This document shows, piece after piece, positions 15,478 to 26,604 of a DNA stretch of 35,505 nucleotides. The stretch is from positions 1 through 35,505 of the forward strand of contig JAQWYJ010000076.1 in NCBI GenBank assembly GCA_029254005.1, in the 5' to 3' direction. The first letter of the stretch is position 1. Every line of letters starts with the position of its first letter. A program made the translations under genes and the position numbers. The notes beneath the pieces are model-generated. The model was not told the origin of the DNA and did no database searches. It was given only the letters and a program-made list of their open reading frames with translations. Origin of the DNA: Porticoccaceae bacterium. GTDB taxonomy: Bacteria > Pseudomonadota > Gammaproteobacteria > Pseudomonadales > Porticoccaceae.

Positions 15478-16716
15478 ATGCTCGGTTGGAGTTTAGGTTT
15501 ACTTTTTGGTGCCAGTGTTTTTGTTTTATATCCCTTTTTTAGTTCACGAACTGACAGCCAGCCAGGTGAGAGTGCCGGGAAAAAAATTGCACAGCAGGAC
15601 AATGTGCGCTCATACAAAGATCAACAAAAGCATCACCAACAACAGTTGAGTCGCGGCGAAATTGATGAACAGCAATACGAACGTCTTCTGGCAGATGCTC
15701 AGAGACTATTGCTATTAAATGCTCAAACTTCAACTCCCCCTGAATCGCAATCACAATCTAAGAGTTCTGGAGGTCTGTGGTTAGCGCCGGTGCTTATAGT
15801 ATTTTTGAGCGTATCAACATTTTTTATATACCAACAGCTAGGTGCTTTTGCCGATCAACATATCGCCGATTTAATTCAGCAGCAGTCACTTGATAGCAAT
15901 GACATGGGGGTGGCTAAAGAGCATAGTGATAATTTAATTGCTGCGGTAGAGAAGAGAGTCGAAGCTCGAGCTGACAATGTGTACTATTGGATGATGTTGG
16001 CCCAGTCAGCGCTTGGTGATAAAGATATATCGCGCGCCAATAATTACTTTGCCCAAGCTCTTAAGGTGAATCCAAAGGACAGTTACCTTTTGGGCCAATA
16101 TGCTGAATCACTTTTTTTATTAGACGAGAGCCGGTTTACGGAGCGAGTAACCCTTGCTGTTGACAAGGCTTTTATGGCTGATGCAAATAATCAAACTGTT
16201 CTGGGGTTAAAAGGGATAGAGGCTTTTTCTAACAATGATCTAAATCAGGCCGTTAGATATTGGCGTCTAGCTCAGAAAAACCTTGGTAGTGATAGTATAG
16301 TGTTTCAAGGTCTTCAGTTGGGGATAGATAGAGCGCTGTTAATGCTTAGCGCGGTAGCAGATAAGTCGGCACTATTTTCGGTGACAGTTGATCTGAGTAT
16401 CGATGCTTCTGTGACATTTGACAAAGATCAGTTGGTGTTTGTTGCAGTGCTGCAAAGTGACGGACCGTCTATGCCCTTGGCAGCGATAAAGCTGCTCGCA
16501 TCACAATTGCCTGACAAAGTCACTTTAAGTGATAGAAACGTACTTATTCCTGGTCAATCATTGTCATCAGTAGATGTTATCAAAGTGGTGGCTCGATTAT
16601 CATCAACAGGATCTGCAACGCCGCAATCTGGCGATTGGGAGGCGGTGAGCAAGCCTTTAGTTCTGACCCAAGAGGGTATTCAAACTGCACTTTCGATCAA
16701 CCGTCGTCGCCAATAA
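15478..16716 (+). CDS. ccmI: Cytochrome c biogenesis TPR protein CcmI
   Basis: Apocytochrome c chaperone of the CcmFHI ligase. Two earlier in-frame ATGs (15460, 15463) exist, but GGAGG at 15465-15469 stands 8 nt before the ATG at 15478, directly after the ccmH stop; this gives 412 aa (MLGWSLGLLFGASVFVL). It has an N-terminal helix, a coiled Gln-rich cytoplasmic loop, a second helix (LAPVLIVFLSVSTFFIY), a TPR region (about 145-270, with YYWMMLAQSALGDKDISRANNYFAQALKV) and a C-terminal beta domain. Last gene of the ccm operon. Confidence 0.92.
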   Translation: MLGWSLGLLFGASVFVLYPFFSSRTDSQPGESAGKKIAQQDNVRSYKDQQKHHQQQLSRGEIDEQQYERLLADAQRLLLLNAQTSTPPESQSQSKSSGGLWLAPVLIVFLSVSTFFIYQQLGAFADQHIADLIQQQSLDSNDMGVAKEHSDNLIAAVEKRVEARADNVYYWMMLAQSALGDKDISRANNYFAQALKVNPKDSYLLGQYAESLFLLDESRFTERVTLAVDKAFMADANNQTVLGLKGIEAFSNNDLNQAVRYWRLAQKNLGSDSIVFQGLQLGIDRALLMLSAVADKSALFSVTVDLSIDASVTFDKDQLVFVAVLQSDGPSMPLAAIKLLASQLPDKVTLSDRNVLIPGQSLSSVDVIKVVARLSSTGSATPQSGDWEAVSKPLVLTQEGIQTALSINRRRQ

Positions 16717-16864
16717 TTGAATTTGTTTCTCAGAGTTGCAAACTAACCGTCTAAATGACTTATTTTATGTTTTTTGTCACGACGATAATGTGTAAACTGT
16801 TGACTGGTTTTACATAACAAATACTGACCTTAGAATATCTGATTAACCTACAAAATGGCGATAT

Positions 16865-19800
16865 ATGCGGCTTAAGTCAATCAAGTTATCGGGATTTAAA
16901 TCTTTTGTTGACCCGACTAACGTTAAGTTTCCGAGTAATTTGTGCGCGGTTGTAGGCCCCAATGGTTGTGGTAAATCAAATGTCATCGATGCGGTTCGAT
17001 GGGTGATGGGTGAGAGCTCTGCTAAAAATCTTCGCGGCGACTCAATGTCAGATGTTATTTTCAATGGGTCTGGTGGACGCAAACCTGTTGGTCAGGCATC
17101 TGTAGAGCTTATATTTGACAACACAGACCAAAGAATTGTTGGTGAGTATGCTTCGTATAATGAAATTGGTATTCGTCGCAAAGTAACTCGTGATGGTCAG
17201 TCTAATTATTATTTAAACGGTAACAAGTGTCGTCGCCGGGATATCACTGATATTTTTCTTGGTACAGGATTGGGGCCGAGAAGTTATGCGATTATTGAGC
17301 AGGGAATGATCTCTCGTTTGATTGAGTCGAAGCCGGATGAGCTGCGCATTTACATCGAAGAAGCGGCCGGAATCTCCAAATACAAAGAAAGGCGACGAGA
17401 AACAGAAAGTCGTATGCAGCGAACGGTGGAAAATCTTGAGCGCTTAACTGATATAAGAGATGAGTTGGGGCGCCAGCTAAGTAGGTTAGAACGCCAGGCT
17501 AAAGCGGCAGAAAAATACGCAGACTATAAGCAGCAGGAACGCCAGCTTACTATAGAATCTCTCGCATTGAGGTGGAGGGCCTATAGTCATAATGCTAGTG
17601 ACCTCAAGGCGGTTATCGGCGGTTTAGATGTCGAAAAAGAAAGAATTCTTGCAGAGCGCAGTCACTGCGATGCAAGCATCGAAAAATTGCGAACTGAATT
17701 CGTAGATCAAAGCGATGCTTTTAATGAAATTCAGGCAAGATTTTATAAGGTTGGTGGCGAAGTTACCCGAATCGAGCAAGCTATTGAACATGCTCGGCAA
17801 CGGGCTCAGGATATTAATAGAGAACTGCAACAAACGGAATTGAGTTATCAGGAAACCGATCAACAGCTCAATGCAGACAAACAAAAGGTCATTGGCTGGC
17901 AGGCAGAATTTGATCAACTTACGCCAGCGTTGGCAGTGGCTATTGGGCTTCAGACGGAGTCATCAGAAGCACTAAAAAAAGCTGAGCTGATGATGAGTGA
18001 TTGGCAACAACGTTGGGATGAGTTTAACCAATATTCGGCTAAGCCCCGTCAACAGGCGGAAGTTCAACAGTCCCGCATCCAGCATCTTGAGCAGTTGATG
18101 CGTCGTTTGGGCGAGCGACAAGAGCGCTTGCAAGCAGAAGCGCAAAGTTTTCATGCCAGCCCCGCTGAAGATGAACGATCAGCTGCTCAAGAGTTACTTG
18201 ATGTTGCTGAACGCGTTCGAACAGTAATAGATTCTGAACAACAGGAAAATCGTAAGGCGATTGAAAATCTTCGCGAGCATGAGAAGCAGGCTGATAGTGA
18301 CTATAATCAGATTCGTAGCGCGCAGCAGACTGCCCAGGGTCGTCAAGCTTCATTGCAAGCCCTACAGCAAGCTGCCATGGGTGATGATGCAGAGCAGCGC
18401 TGGTTGTCCGATGTTGGTTTGGATAAATTGCCAAGGCTAGCCGAGCAAATAACTCCCACAAAAGGCTGGGAAGTTGCTGTAGAGACCGTTCTGGGGAGCT
18501 ATTTACAAGCTATTTCAGTCACTGATATGTCCGGTGCTATTGACCTTATGCAGGGCTTTTCAAAGGGTGAGTTACTGGTTGTTGATGGTGCGCCAGTGTC
18601 TTCTGAAAAAGCGGAAAACTGCGGCGAAAAAGGCAAGCTGCTCAGTGATTTTGTAGATGGAGATTGCGCATTTAACTTACTTGAAGATATCTATGCAGTA
18701 GAGTCTTTACCTGAAGCCTTGGCTCTGCAGCCAGCGTTGAGCCCGAGAGAGTCTGTGGTAACTGTCGATGGGATTTGGCTAGGGTCCAACTGGGCTCGTG
18801 TTGCTCGAGATAAAGATGCAACTGCAGGAGTGTTGCAGCGCAAGCAAGAACTTGAGTCAATAGAGGGTCAATTACAACGCTTTGCTGAAATTATTGTTGA
18901 GCTTGAGCAGCGTCGCGCCGATCACGCTCAGACAATGAACGCATTGGAGTCTAATCGACAAACCTTGGCGATGCGGATTGAGGAGCAACAGCAGAATTAT
19001 GCTGACTTGCGGTCAAAGTTAAGTGGCTTTGATGTGCAAATTGAGCAGTTTAAAGCGCGAAGGGATCGTGCAGAAACTGAGCTTATCGAAGTCAATACAC
19101 AAACTGTGTTGGAACAACAGCATCTGGCTAACGCACGAGTTGTGTTGCAGGAATCTATTGAAAAAATGGAGGCTGATATGGCCACCAGAGAAACTCTTGT
19201 AAGTGAGCGGGACAAGGTTCGCAAAATAGTTGACGATGCTCGCATTGACGCTCAAAAAAACCGCGAAAATGCCCAGCAGCTCGCCTTACAAGAAAGTTCT
19301 TTGAGTATTCAGCTAACTTCAGTGAACGAAGCGGTTGTGCGCTTAGAGTTGCAGTTAAAGCGGTTGGAAGAACGTCGTGAGGAACTCAGATTGGCGTTCG
19401 AGATAAAAGAAGATCCTACAGAAGATTATCAGCAGCAATTAGCACAACAATTAGCGTCTAGATTAACCGTAGAGGCTGAGCTTGGTGAGGCTCGAAAGCA
19501 GGTTGAAGCTATTGAATATCAGAGTAGAGAAGAAGAGAGACGTCGCGGTGCTCTTGAGGTTGAATCACAAAAAGTCCAAGTGCAACTTGAAGAGAAGCGT
19601 TTGTCAGCACAGGAAATTAGCACTCTAAGCGGGGCCCTAGAAGCTCAGATTGTTTCGCACAAGGGCATTTTAGAAGATTTGTTAGCTGTCTTGGTTGACG
19701 ACGCTGATATTGTTGACTGGGAAGAGCAGCTTCAACTTATTGCCAATAGAGTGCAGCGATTGGGGCCGATTAATTTAGCGGCTATTGATGAATATGCCAT

Positions 19801-20374
19801 TGAGTCTGAACGGAAAGATTATCTTGATAAGCAAAATAGTGAACTTGAAGATGCGTTGAATACCCTAAAAACAGCGATTCAGAAAATTGATCGAGAGACT
19901 CGAACCCGTTTTAAGGAAACATTTGAATTAGTTAATACTCATATTCAACATTTATTTCCTAAATTATTTGGTGGCGGTCACGCGTATTTGGAAATGACAG
20001 GAGAAGATTTGTTGAATACAGGTGTGACGCTTATGGCTCGGCCTCCGGGTAAAAAGAACGCGTCGATACACCTGCTTTCTGGGGGTGAAAAAGCACTCAC
20101 AGCTATTGCTATGGTGTTTGCCATTTTTAAACTGAATCCAGCGCCATTTTGCATGCTCGATGAAGTTGATGCTCCTCTAGATGATGCCAATGTCGCTCGA
20201 TATGCTGCAATGGTTAAGGAAATGTCTTGTGATGTTCAGTTTATATTTATTACTCACAACAAAATATCGATGGAAGCAGCGAACCAACTTATGGGCGTAA
20301 CTATGCATGAAGCTGGTGTCTCTCGGTTGGTGAGTGTTGATGTGGACCAGGCTGCTGAGCTTGCTGATGCTTAG
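16865..20374 (+). CDS. smc: Chromosome segregation protein SMC
   Basis: Condensin ATPase that loops and organises DNA with ScpA and ScpB, both encoded near 30.8-32.4 kb here. Walker A GPNGCGKSN (31-39), long coiled coil, a hinge domain (about 505-650, with VETVLGSYLQAISV), second coiled coil, signature LLSGGEKALTAIAM (1070-1083) and Walker B PFCMLDEVDAPLDD (about 1094-1107). At 1169 aa it is complete. The ATG at 16865 begins the standard MRLKSIKLSGFKSF. The 148-nt upstream gap has a TTGACT near 16801 but no convincing -10 partner. It heads the conserved smc-zipA-ligA order. Confidence 0.97.
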   Translation: MRLKSIKLSGFKSFVDPTNVKFPSNLCAVVGPNGCGKSNVIDAVRWVMGESSAKNLRGDSMSDVIFNGSGGRKPVGQASVELIFDNTDQRIVGEYASYNEIGIRRKVTRDGQSNYYLNGNKCRRRDITDIFLGTGLGPRSYAIIEQGMISRLIESKPDELRIYIEEAAGISKYKERRRETESRMQRTVENLERLTDIRDELGRQLSRLERQAKAAEKYADYKQQERQLTIESLALRWRAYSHNASDLKAVIGGLDVEKERILAERSHCDASIEKLRTEFVDQSDAFNEIQARFYKVGGEVTRIEQAIEHARQRAQDINRELQQTELSYQETDQQLNADKQKVIGWQAEFDQLTPALAVAIGLQTESSEALKKAELMMSDWQQRWDEFNQYSAKPRQQAEVQQSRIQHLEQLMRRLGERQERLQAEAQSFHASPAEDERSAAQELLDVAERVRTVIDSEQQENRKAIENLREHEKQADSDYNQIRSAQQTAQGRQASLQALQQAAMGDDAEQRWLSDVGLDKLPRLAEQITPTKGWEVAVETVLGSYLQAISVTDMSGAIDLMQGFSKGELLVVDGAPVSSEKAENCGEKGKLLSDFVDGDCAFNLLEDIYAVESLPEALALQPALSPRESVVTVDGIWLGSNWARVARDKDATAGVLQRKQELESIEGQLQRFAEIIVELEQRRADHAQTMNALESNRQTLAMRIEEQQQNYADLRSKLSGFDVQIEQFKARRDRAETELIEVNTQTVLEQQHLANARVVLQESIEKMEADMATRETLVSERDKVRKIVDDARIDAQKNRENAQQLALQESSLSIQLTSVNEAVVRLELQLKRLEERREELRLAFEIKEDPTEDYQQQLAQQLASRLTVEAELGEARKQVEAIEYQSREEERRRGALEVESQKVQVQLEEKRLSAQEISTLSGALEAQIVSHKGILEDLLAVLVDDADIVDWEEQLQLIANRVQRLGPINLAAIDEYAIESERKDYLDKQNSELEDALNTLKTAIQKIDRETRTRFKETFELVNTHIQHLFPKLFGGGHAYLEMTGEDLLNTGVTLMARPPGKKNASIHLLSGGEKALTAIAMVFAIFKLNPAPFCMLDEVDAPLDDANVARYAAMVKEMSCDVQFIFITHNKISMEAANQLMGVTMHEAGVSRLVSVDVDQAAELADA

Positions 20375-20392
20375 ATTGTTGGGGCTTGAAAC

Positions 20393-20422
20393 TTGGTTTT
20401 TGGGGTAAAAAAAATTTATACT
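20393..20422 (+). promoter_or_regulatory. Possible zipA promoter
   Basis: TTGGTT and TATACT (20417-20422) are separated by 18 nt, with a run of eight A between them. The -35 box is weak. Transcription would start about 30 nt before the zipA ATG, which also has TAAGG 7 nt upstream. Confidence 0.35.
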
Positions 20423-20458
20423 CTGCTTATTCCGGCAGATTTACATTAAGGTTCGATT

Positions 20459-21316
20459 ATGGATTTTGGTGCTAGAGAAATACTGATTATTGTCGCCTTT
20501 TTAGCACTCATTGGGGTAGTGCTTGATGGTATGCGACGTATTAAGCGCAATCGCTATGAAAAGTTACACATGTCGTCGCGCAAAATGAATAAAACTGCTA
20601 ACAGAGAGTACTTCGATGATAATGAACTGGATCAAAGCCAGTTTCCCTCAGGGGGATCCCGTGTGGTGGAATCCCGTGAGGTTAATGACTCAGCTCACGC
20701 TAGAGTTTCGGCGAAAACCAATGAATCCAGTTTTTTAAAACAACCAGAGCAGCAGGGCTTCGATCTTGATCATTCTATTTATGCAAGTCGAGATGATGAA
20801 TTTAGCGATTTAGATTCTTTGTCGGTTGTGCAAAACTCGTCGTCTGAGATTGATTCTAAGTCTAAAACCAATGGTGCTAATGAGGTTTCCCAAGACGTAT
20901 TAGTGATGCATTTAATGGCATCCAAGGGGAATGTCATCCAAGGTAGTGATTTATTAGATGCATCGATCGCTGCAGGTTTGCGATACGGTGGTATGAAAAT
21001 TTTCCATCGACATCTTAATGAAGACGGTTCCGGTTCAGTTCTTTTTAGTATGGCAAACGTGGTTAATCCGGGCACCTTCGATCTCAATACCATAGCAACT
21101 ATTACCTCTCCCGGTGTCACCCTGTTTATGTCTTTGGACGAGGTCGAGGACTCACTTAGCGCCTTTGATTTGCTGATCGATAGCGCACGGTTGATAGCAG
21201 AAAAATTACATCTCAATATGATGGATGAATCTCGAAGTTCAATGACAGCTCAAACCATTGATCATTATCGGCAGCGCGCAAAAAAAGCGATGGTCCAATC
21301 AGCTAATGGACAGTAA
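20459..21316 (+). CDS. zipA: Cell division protein ZipA
   Basis: Inner-membrane anchor for FtsZ at the division site, found in Gammaproteobacteria. The N-terminal helix (EILIIVAFLALIGVVLDGM) is followed by a basic stretch (RRIKRNRYEKL), a polar, low-conservation linker (about 45-140) and the C-terminal FtsZ-binding domain (about 145-275) with GLRYGGMKIFHRHL, GSGSVLFSMANVVNPGTFDL and SPGVTLFMSL, close to the E. coli motifs. At 285 aa the linker is shorter than in E. coli (328 aa protein). It lies between smc and ligA as in Pseudomonas. Confidence 0.95.
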   Translation: MDFGAREILIIVAFLALIGVVLDGMRRIKRNRYEKLHMSSRKMNKTANREYFDDNELDQSQFPSGGSRVVESREVNDSAHARVSAKTNESSFLKQPEQQGFDLDHSIYASRDDEFSDLDSLSVVQNSSSEIDSKSKTNGANEVSQDVLVMHLMASKGNVIQGSDLLDASIAAGLRYGGMKIFHRHLNEDGSGSVLFSMANVVNPGTFDLNTIATITSPGVTLFMSLDEVEDSLSAFDLLIDSARLIAEKLHLNMMDESRSSMTAQTIDHYRQRAKKAMVQSANGQ

Positions 21317-23362
<2,046 letters not shown>

Positions 23363-23407
23363 ATAAGTTGTAGAGCTTAGTATAAAAATCATAGGATATT
23401 TTGAGAA

Positions 23408-23629
23408 TTGACTAAACCTTCTTCAAAGCGATTGCTTAAACGTCGATCAACGTGGATCGCGACAATGGTCGCCTGTCTAATATTCATTGTGATGGCGGTG
23501 CAGGTTTATCAAATACCTGTACCTCTTATGCTGACTAATTTACTCAACATGTTATTAGGTCTAGGCATTATTATTGGCCTGAGCGCAGCACTTGGTTGGC
23601 TGCTAGCTTATTTGCGAAAGCGTCCATAG
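23408..23629 (+). CDS. Small two-helix membrane protein (73 aa), unknown function
   Basis: Not recognised. The frame begins at TTG 23408 (AGGA 11 nt upstream) and has a strongly basic N terminus (KRLLKRRSTW), a first helix (IATMVACLIFIVMAVQVY), a short polar turn, a second helix (LLNMLLGLGIIIGLSAALGWLLAYL) and a basic end (RKRP). This predicts both ends in the cytoplasm. An alternative ATG at residue 20 would remove part of the first helix. It stops 3 nt before the MFS transporter and is probably co-transcribed with it, so it may be an accessory small protein of that transporter; this is inference only. Confidence 0.65.
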   Translation: MTKPSSKRLLKRRSTWIATMVACLIFIVMAVQVYQIPVPLMLTNLLNMLLGLGIIIGLSAALGWLLAYLRKRP

Positions 23630-23632
23630 ACG

Positions 23633-24841
23633 GTGCGCACTGAAACATTTTCATTTCGTCATTACATGTCTGCAATTGCCTTTAGTAACGTGGCAATGGG
23701 TATTCATACGATTGTTTTTCCGTGGTTAATCGTCGGTGTTTTAGAGCTTTCTCCCAGCCGTCTTGGCCTGGCACAGATGGCAATTTTATTGCCTAATTTA
23801 TTATTCATACTACCCGGTGGAGTGGTTTCTGATGGCCGGCATAGAGGATCTTGGCTGTCTTTACTCTATGCCTTGTATTTAGTGCCAGTCGGGTTGATTG
23901 TAGTAGCGTTAACCACTGAACAACTCTCCTTTGTAATTATTTTTTTATTTGCCATGATATTTGGGACCTTATCTGCGTTTGTACAGCCAGCACGAGAGAG
24001 CCTATTGGGGTTTGCCGACCCTGAACTAATGCATCAGGCGGTAGCAAAAATAGTGAGTATCCAGTTTATTGCTCAGGGAGTTGGCTTTTTGATAGCCGGG
24101 CAGATGGATGCCCTTGGTTTAGTTGTTTTACTGGTAATACAGATCACAATGTTTGTGGCCAGTGCAATTTGGATTCGTCGCTCTCATCCAGCGCTTAAAA
24201 TAAGTCAAACAACGCCTTCACAAGTAAGGAAACCAATTGCGGAGTTACAAGAAGGATTTAATCTATTTCTAGAAAATCCTGCACTTTTGCATTTAGTTTT
24301 TTTAGTATTTGCTACCGGATTTTTAGCCTTCGGTGTTTACTTAGTTGGTATGCCGCTGATTGCACGTGAAGGTTATGACTTGGGGGCCGAGTTTTATGCC
24401 GCGCTTCAGATTGCATTCACACTGGGTATTGTAACTGCTAATCTTGGAGTTATGAGGCGCAAAAAGATGTTTAATCGACCGGGTCGCCTAATGATTATTA
24501 GCTTTCTGTGGCGGGGCAGTCTGGTAGGGATTGTAGCGCTGCTACCCAGTCTCTGGGTACTATTTCCTGTGGTTTTTGTTTGGGGCTTTTTTTCTGGATT
24601 ATCTATGACATTGGGGCGCACTATTCTGCATAGTCAGGTGAGTCATCAGCTTCGCTCAAGGGCAGCCTCGGTCTATCAGTTGAGTCTTTTTGGTGGTGCG
24701 CCTTTGGGCGCTTGGTTCTGCGGCATGGCTATTGAGTGGGTAGGTCTGAGTAGTACCTTTATTTTTATCGCCTGCATGACTCTTTTAGTATCTGCAATAG
24801 CCGCATTAAAATCACCTCTTTGGTTTTTGGCGCGGGTGTAA
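23633..24841 (+). CDS. MFS transporter (EntS/MFS_3-like)
   Basis: Major facilitator with about 12 membrane helices over 402 residues. The helix 2-3 loop GVVSDGRHRGSWL, with its Gly/Asp/Arg pattern, is the MFS signature. The general look (LSPSRLGLAQMAILLPNLLFILPGG, then FVQPARESLLGF) resembles the MFS_3/EntS exporter group rather than a sugar or nitrate carrier, so drug or metabolite efflux is plausible, but the substrate cannot be read. The start is GTG at 23633, with an alternative ATG at residue 12 (MSAIAFSN). It is convergent with the SpoU methyltransferase, 16 nt apart. Confidence 0.82.
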   Translation: MRTETFSFRHYMSAIAFSNVAMGIHTIVFPWLIVGVLELSPSRLGLAQMAILLPNLLFILPGGVVSDGRHRGSWLSLLYALYLVPVGLIVVALTTEQLSFVIIFLFAMIFGTLSAFVQPARESLLGFADPELMHQAVAKIVSIQFIAQGVGFLIAGQMDALGLVVLLVIQITMFVASAIWIRRSHPALKISQTTPSQVRKPIAELQEGFNLFLENPALLHLVFLVFATGFLAFGVYLVGMPLIAREGYDLGAEFYAALQIAFTLGIVTANLGVMRRKKMFNRPGRLMIISFLWRGSLVGIVALLPSLWVLFPVVFVWGFFSGLSMTLGRTILHSQVSHQLRSRAASVYQLSLFGGAPLGAWFCGMAIEWVGLSSTFIFIACMTLLVSAIAALKSPLWFLARV

Positions 24842-24857
24842 TAGCTAAAACGATTTT

Positions 24858-25655
24858 CTAGGCGCCATTAAAGGCGACGAGGGCTGCTGCGACTGCAACA
24901 TTTAATGATTCAACTCCATTATTCATGGGGATACCTACACGTCGATCACAGAGATCTGCTACTTCATCGCTAACCCCTGTTGTTTCGTTGCCCAAGACAT
25001 AAACAATAGACTTATCTTGAGGCATGTCGATTAGAGGAGTTGCATTGTGAGAGGAGAGCATACAAATTGTAAATCCTTGGTTTCTCAACGTTTTTAGTGA
25101 GTCTATTAAATTGCTACAGCGCAAAATGGTTCCCTTAAATAGGGTTCCAGCGCTGGCCTTAATCACTAAAGGTGATATATCAGAAACTCCTTTTACGGGA
25201 AGCAACAACCCATAACAAGGACTGGCGGTTACACTACGAATAATCATTCCGAGGTTTTGTGGGTTGGTTACGCCATCCAGCGCGATAAGTATTTTTCGCT
25301 TACCTTTTTTGAGTGTCGTTAGCGCTTTTTCATAAGGTAGATAGCCTGGACAATGGATGTCGCAAGCAACGCCTTGATCTTGTTTGCTGTTGCGTGAGAT
25401 GCGCGATAATTGATGTCGACTGTGGTGACGGATATCTATATTTCGCTGTGTCGCTATCGTTTTGATTTGCTCTATAATACCCCCACCGCGATTACTGTCA
25501 GCAAGATGTAGACGAAAAATATCGATGCTTTTATTTTCGAGTATTTCTAACACCGGTTTTCGACCATAGACTGTCACGAGTTGTTCAAAGAATGCTTTTT
25601 TCTTGAGATAATCTGGGCTGTCGAGTTGTTGGCCAGTGGTTTTTGATGATTCCAT
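24858..25655 (-). CDS. SpoU/TrmH-family RNA 2'-O-methyltransferase
   Basis: SPOUT methyltransferase that likely methylates a ribose in rRNA or tRNA with SAM. An N-terminal substrate-binding domain (YGRKPVLEILENKSIDIFRLHLAD) precedes the knotted SPOUT domain with motif 1 NPQNLGMIIRSVTA, motif 2 VYVLGNETTGVSDEV and motif 3 IPMNNGVESLNVAVAAALV. The position modified cannot be told (RlmB and TrmH relatives look alike). The ATG at 25655, 1 nt beyond the upstream stop, is preferred; ATG 25682 and TTG 25700 are in-frame alternatives, and none has a good Shine-Dalgarno. Last gene of the 28849-24858 operon. Confidence 0.87.
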   Translation of the reverse strand: MESSKTTGQQLDSPDYLKKKAFFEQLVTVYGRKPVLEILENKSIDIFRLHLADSNRGGGIIEQIKTIATQRNIDIRHHSRHQLSRISRNSKQDQGVACDIHCPGYLPYEKALTTLKKGKRKILIALDGVTNPQNLGMIIRSVTASPCYGLLLPVKGVSDISPLVIKASAGTLFKGTILRCSNLIDSLKTLRNQGFTICMLSSHNATPLIDMPQDKSIVYVLGNETTGVSDEVADLCDRRVGIPMNNGVESLNVAVAAALVAFNGA

Positions 25656-25656
25656 A

Positions 25657-26604
25657 TTATTTGTTTTGTTCTCTTTGGGCATGATCAAGAAGATCTGCAA
25701 TAGCCGCTAGATTGTCTTCTGGCAATTGTCCTTGAGTGCGAGCAATGTTTAAGGTCAAGTGACCTAAGCTGGTGTAGACCTCTTGCCAGACTGGAGGTGT
25801 TGTTTTTAGTGCGTTTAGATGACCGGCTATAGTGTTGATGTCACCTCTCGCAAAAGGGCCTGTCAAAGCTGTTTTTGCATTGCCTTGGAAGAAATTATTG
25901 ACGGTTTTTTCAATCAGTCCTTGCAACGGTTTAGTGTTACCAATATCAGATATTCCAGCTTCGGACAGCATTGTCTGACTGAGGTCGAGTAAGCTGACTA
26001 AATAGTTACAGGCAGTTACAGTCGATAGGTGGTAAAGCACTTTATTTTCTCGGCCAATAGGCATTAGCAGGGCACCAATAGACTCAAATAGCGGGCCTAT
26101 TAGGCTAATTGCGGTATCGTCTCCTTCCAATGCACAGTAGGTTCCAGAGAAGGTGGCTAGGGATTTTTCCGGCTGTGCAAAGCTGTGAATAGGATGAATT
26201 GATGCCACGTTGATTTTAGTGCTACCTGTACTATCAAATATCGCTGAGGACAGTGCTCCACTGCAGTGGAATATGGTGTCGCCATCTCTCAAAATATTAG
26301 ACTCAAGAAGCGCTTTTCCCTGTTCAGAAATAGCATCATCAGGACAGGTGATCATCCAAATATCAGCAGGTTTCAATGTAGTGAAATCACTGGCTGTTAG
26401 CGCTCCAGTAGAACTGTTTTGGATAAAGGACAGAGCTTTTTGAGCTGATTTTTCAGTTCGATTAATAATTTGGGAAATACAAATATAAGGTGATAACAGC
26501 CGACATAAGGTTGATCCCGTCCGTCCAGCGCCAATACAGTTCAAGGTAAGAGGCTTTGTAGGCGCGCGCTTTGGTCTCGTGTCTACGTTAGGGCTTATGG
26601 TCAT
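25657..26604 (-). CDS. Rossmann-fold/DUF2520 dehydrogenase-like protein
   Basis: The N-terminal NAD(P)-binding Rossmann domain has a Gly-rich loop CIGAGRTGSTLCRLL (about 24-38). A C-terminal all-helical DUF2520 domain follows (from about 150, with HLSTVTACNYLVSLLDLSQ). The fold resembles the ketopantoate reductase/6-phosphogluconate dehydrogenase superfamily, but no substrate is established for this family. The segment FHCSGALSSAIFD..VASIHPIHSFA is characteristic. The ATG overlaps the pdxJ TGA (ATGA), so the two are translationally coupled, which hints at a link to B6 or another cofactor pathway (inference). 315 aa. Confidence 0.85.
   Translation of the reverse strand: MTISPNVDTRPKRAPTKPLTLNCIGAGRTGSTLCRLLSPYICISQIINRTEKSAQKALSFIQNSSTGALTASDFTTLKPADIWMITCPDDAISEQGKALLESNILRDGDTIFHCSGALSSAIFDSTGSTKINVASIHPIHSFAQPEKSLATFSGTYCALEGDDTAISLIGPLFESIGALLMPIGRENKVLYHLSTVTACNYLVSLLDLSQTMLSEAGISDIGNTKPLQGLIEKTVNNFFQGNAKTALTGPFARGDINTIAGHLNALKTTPPVWQEVYTSLGHLTLNIARTQGQLPEDNLAAIADLLDHAQREQNK

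Noticed and set aside
16717-16864. Promoter for smc (TTGACT near 16801)
   Set aside because: No acceptable -10 hexamer at 16-18 nt; the real start site cannot be read from sequence.
18039-18461. 140-aa antisense frame within smc
   Set aside because: Shadow of the strongly conserved smc reading frame; the translation shows no recognisable domain.
20779-21216. 145-aa antisense frame within zipA
   Set aside because: It lies opposite the conserved FtsZ-binding domain of zipA and has no domain signal of its own.
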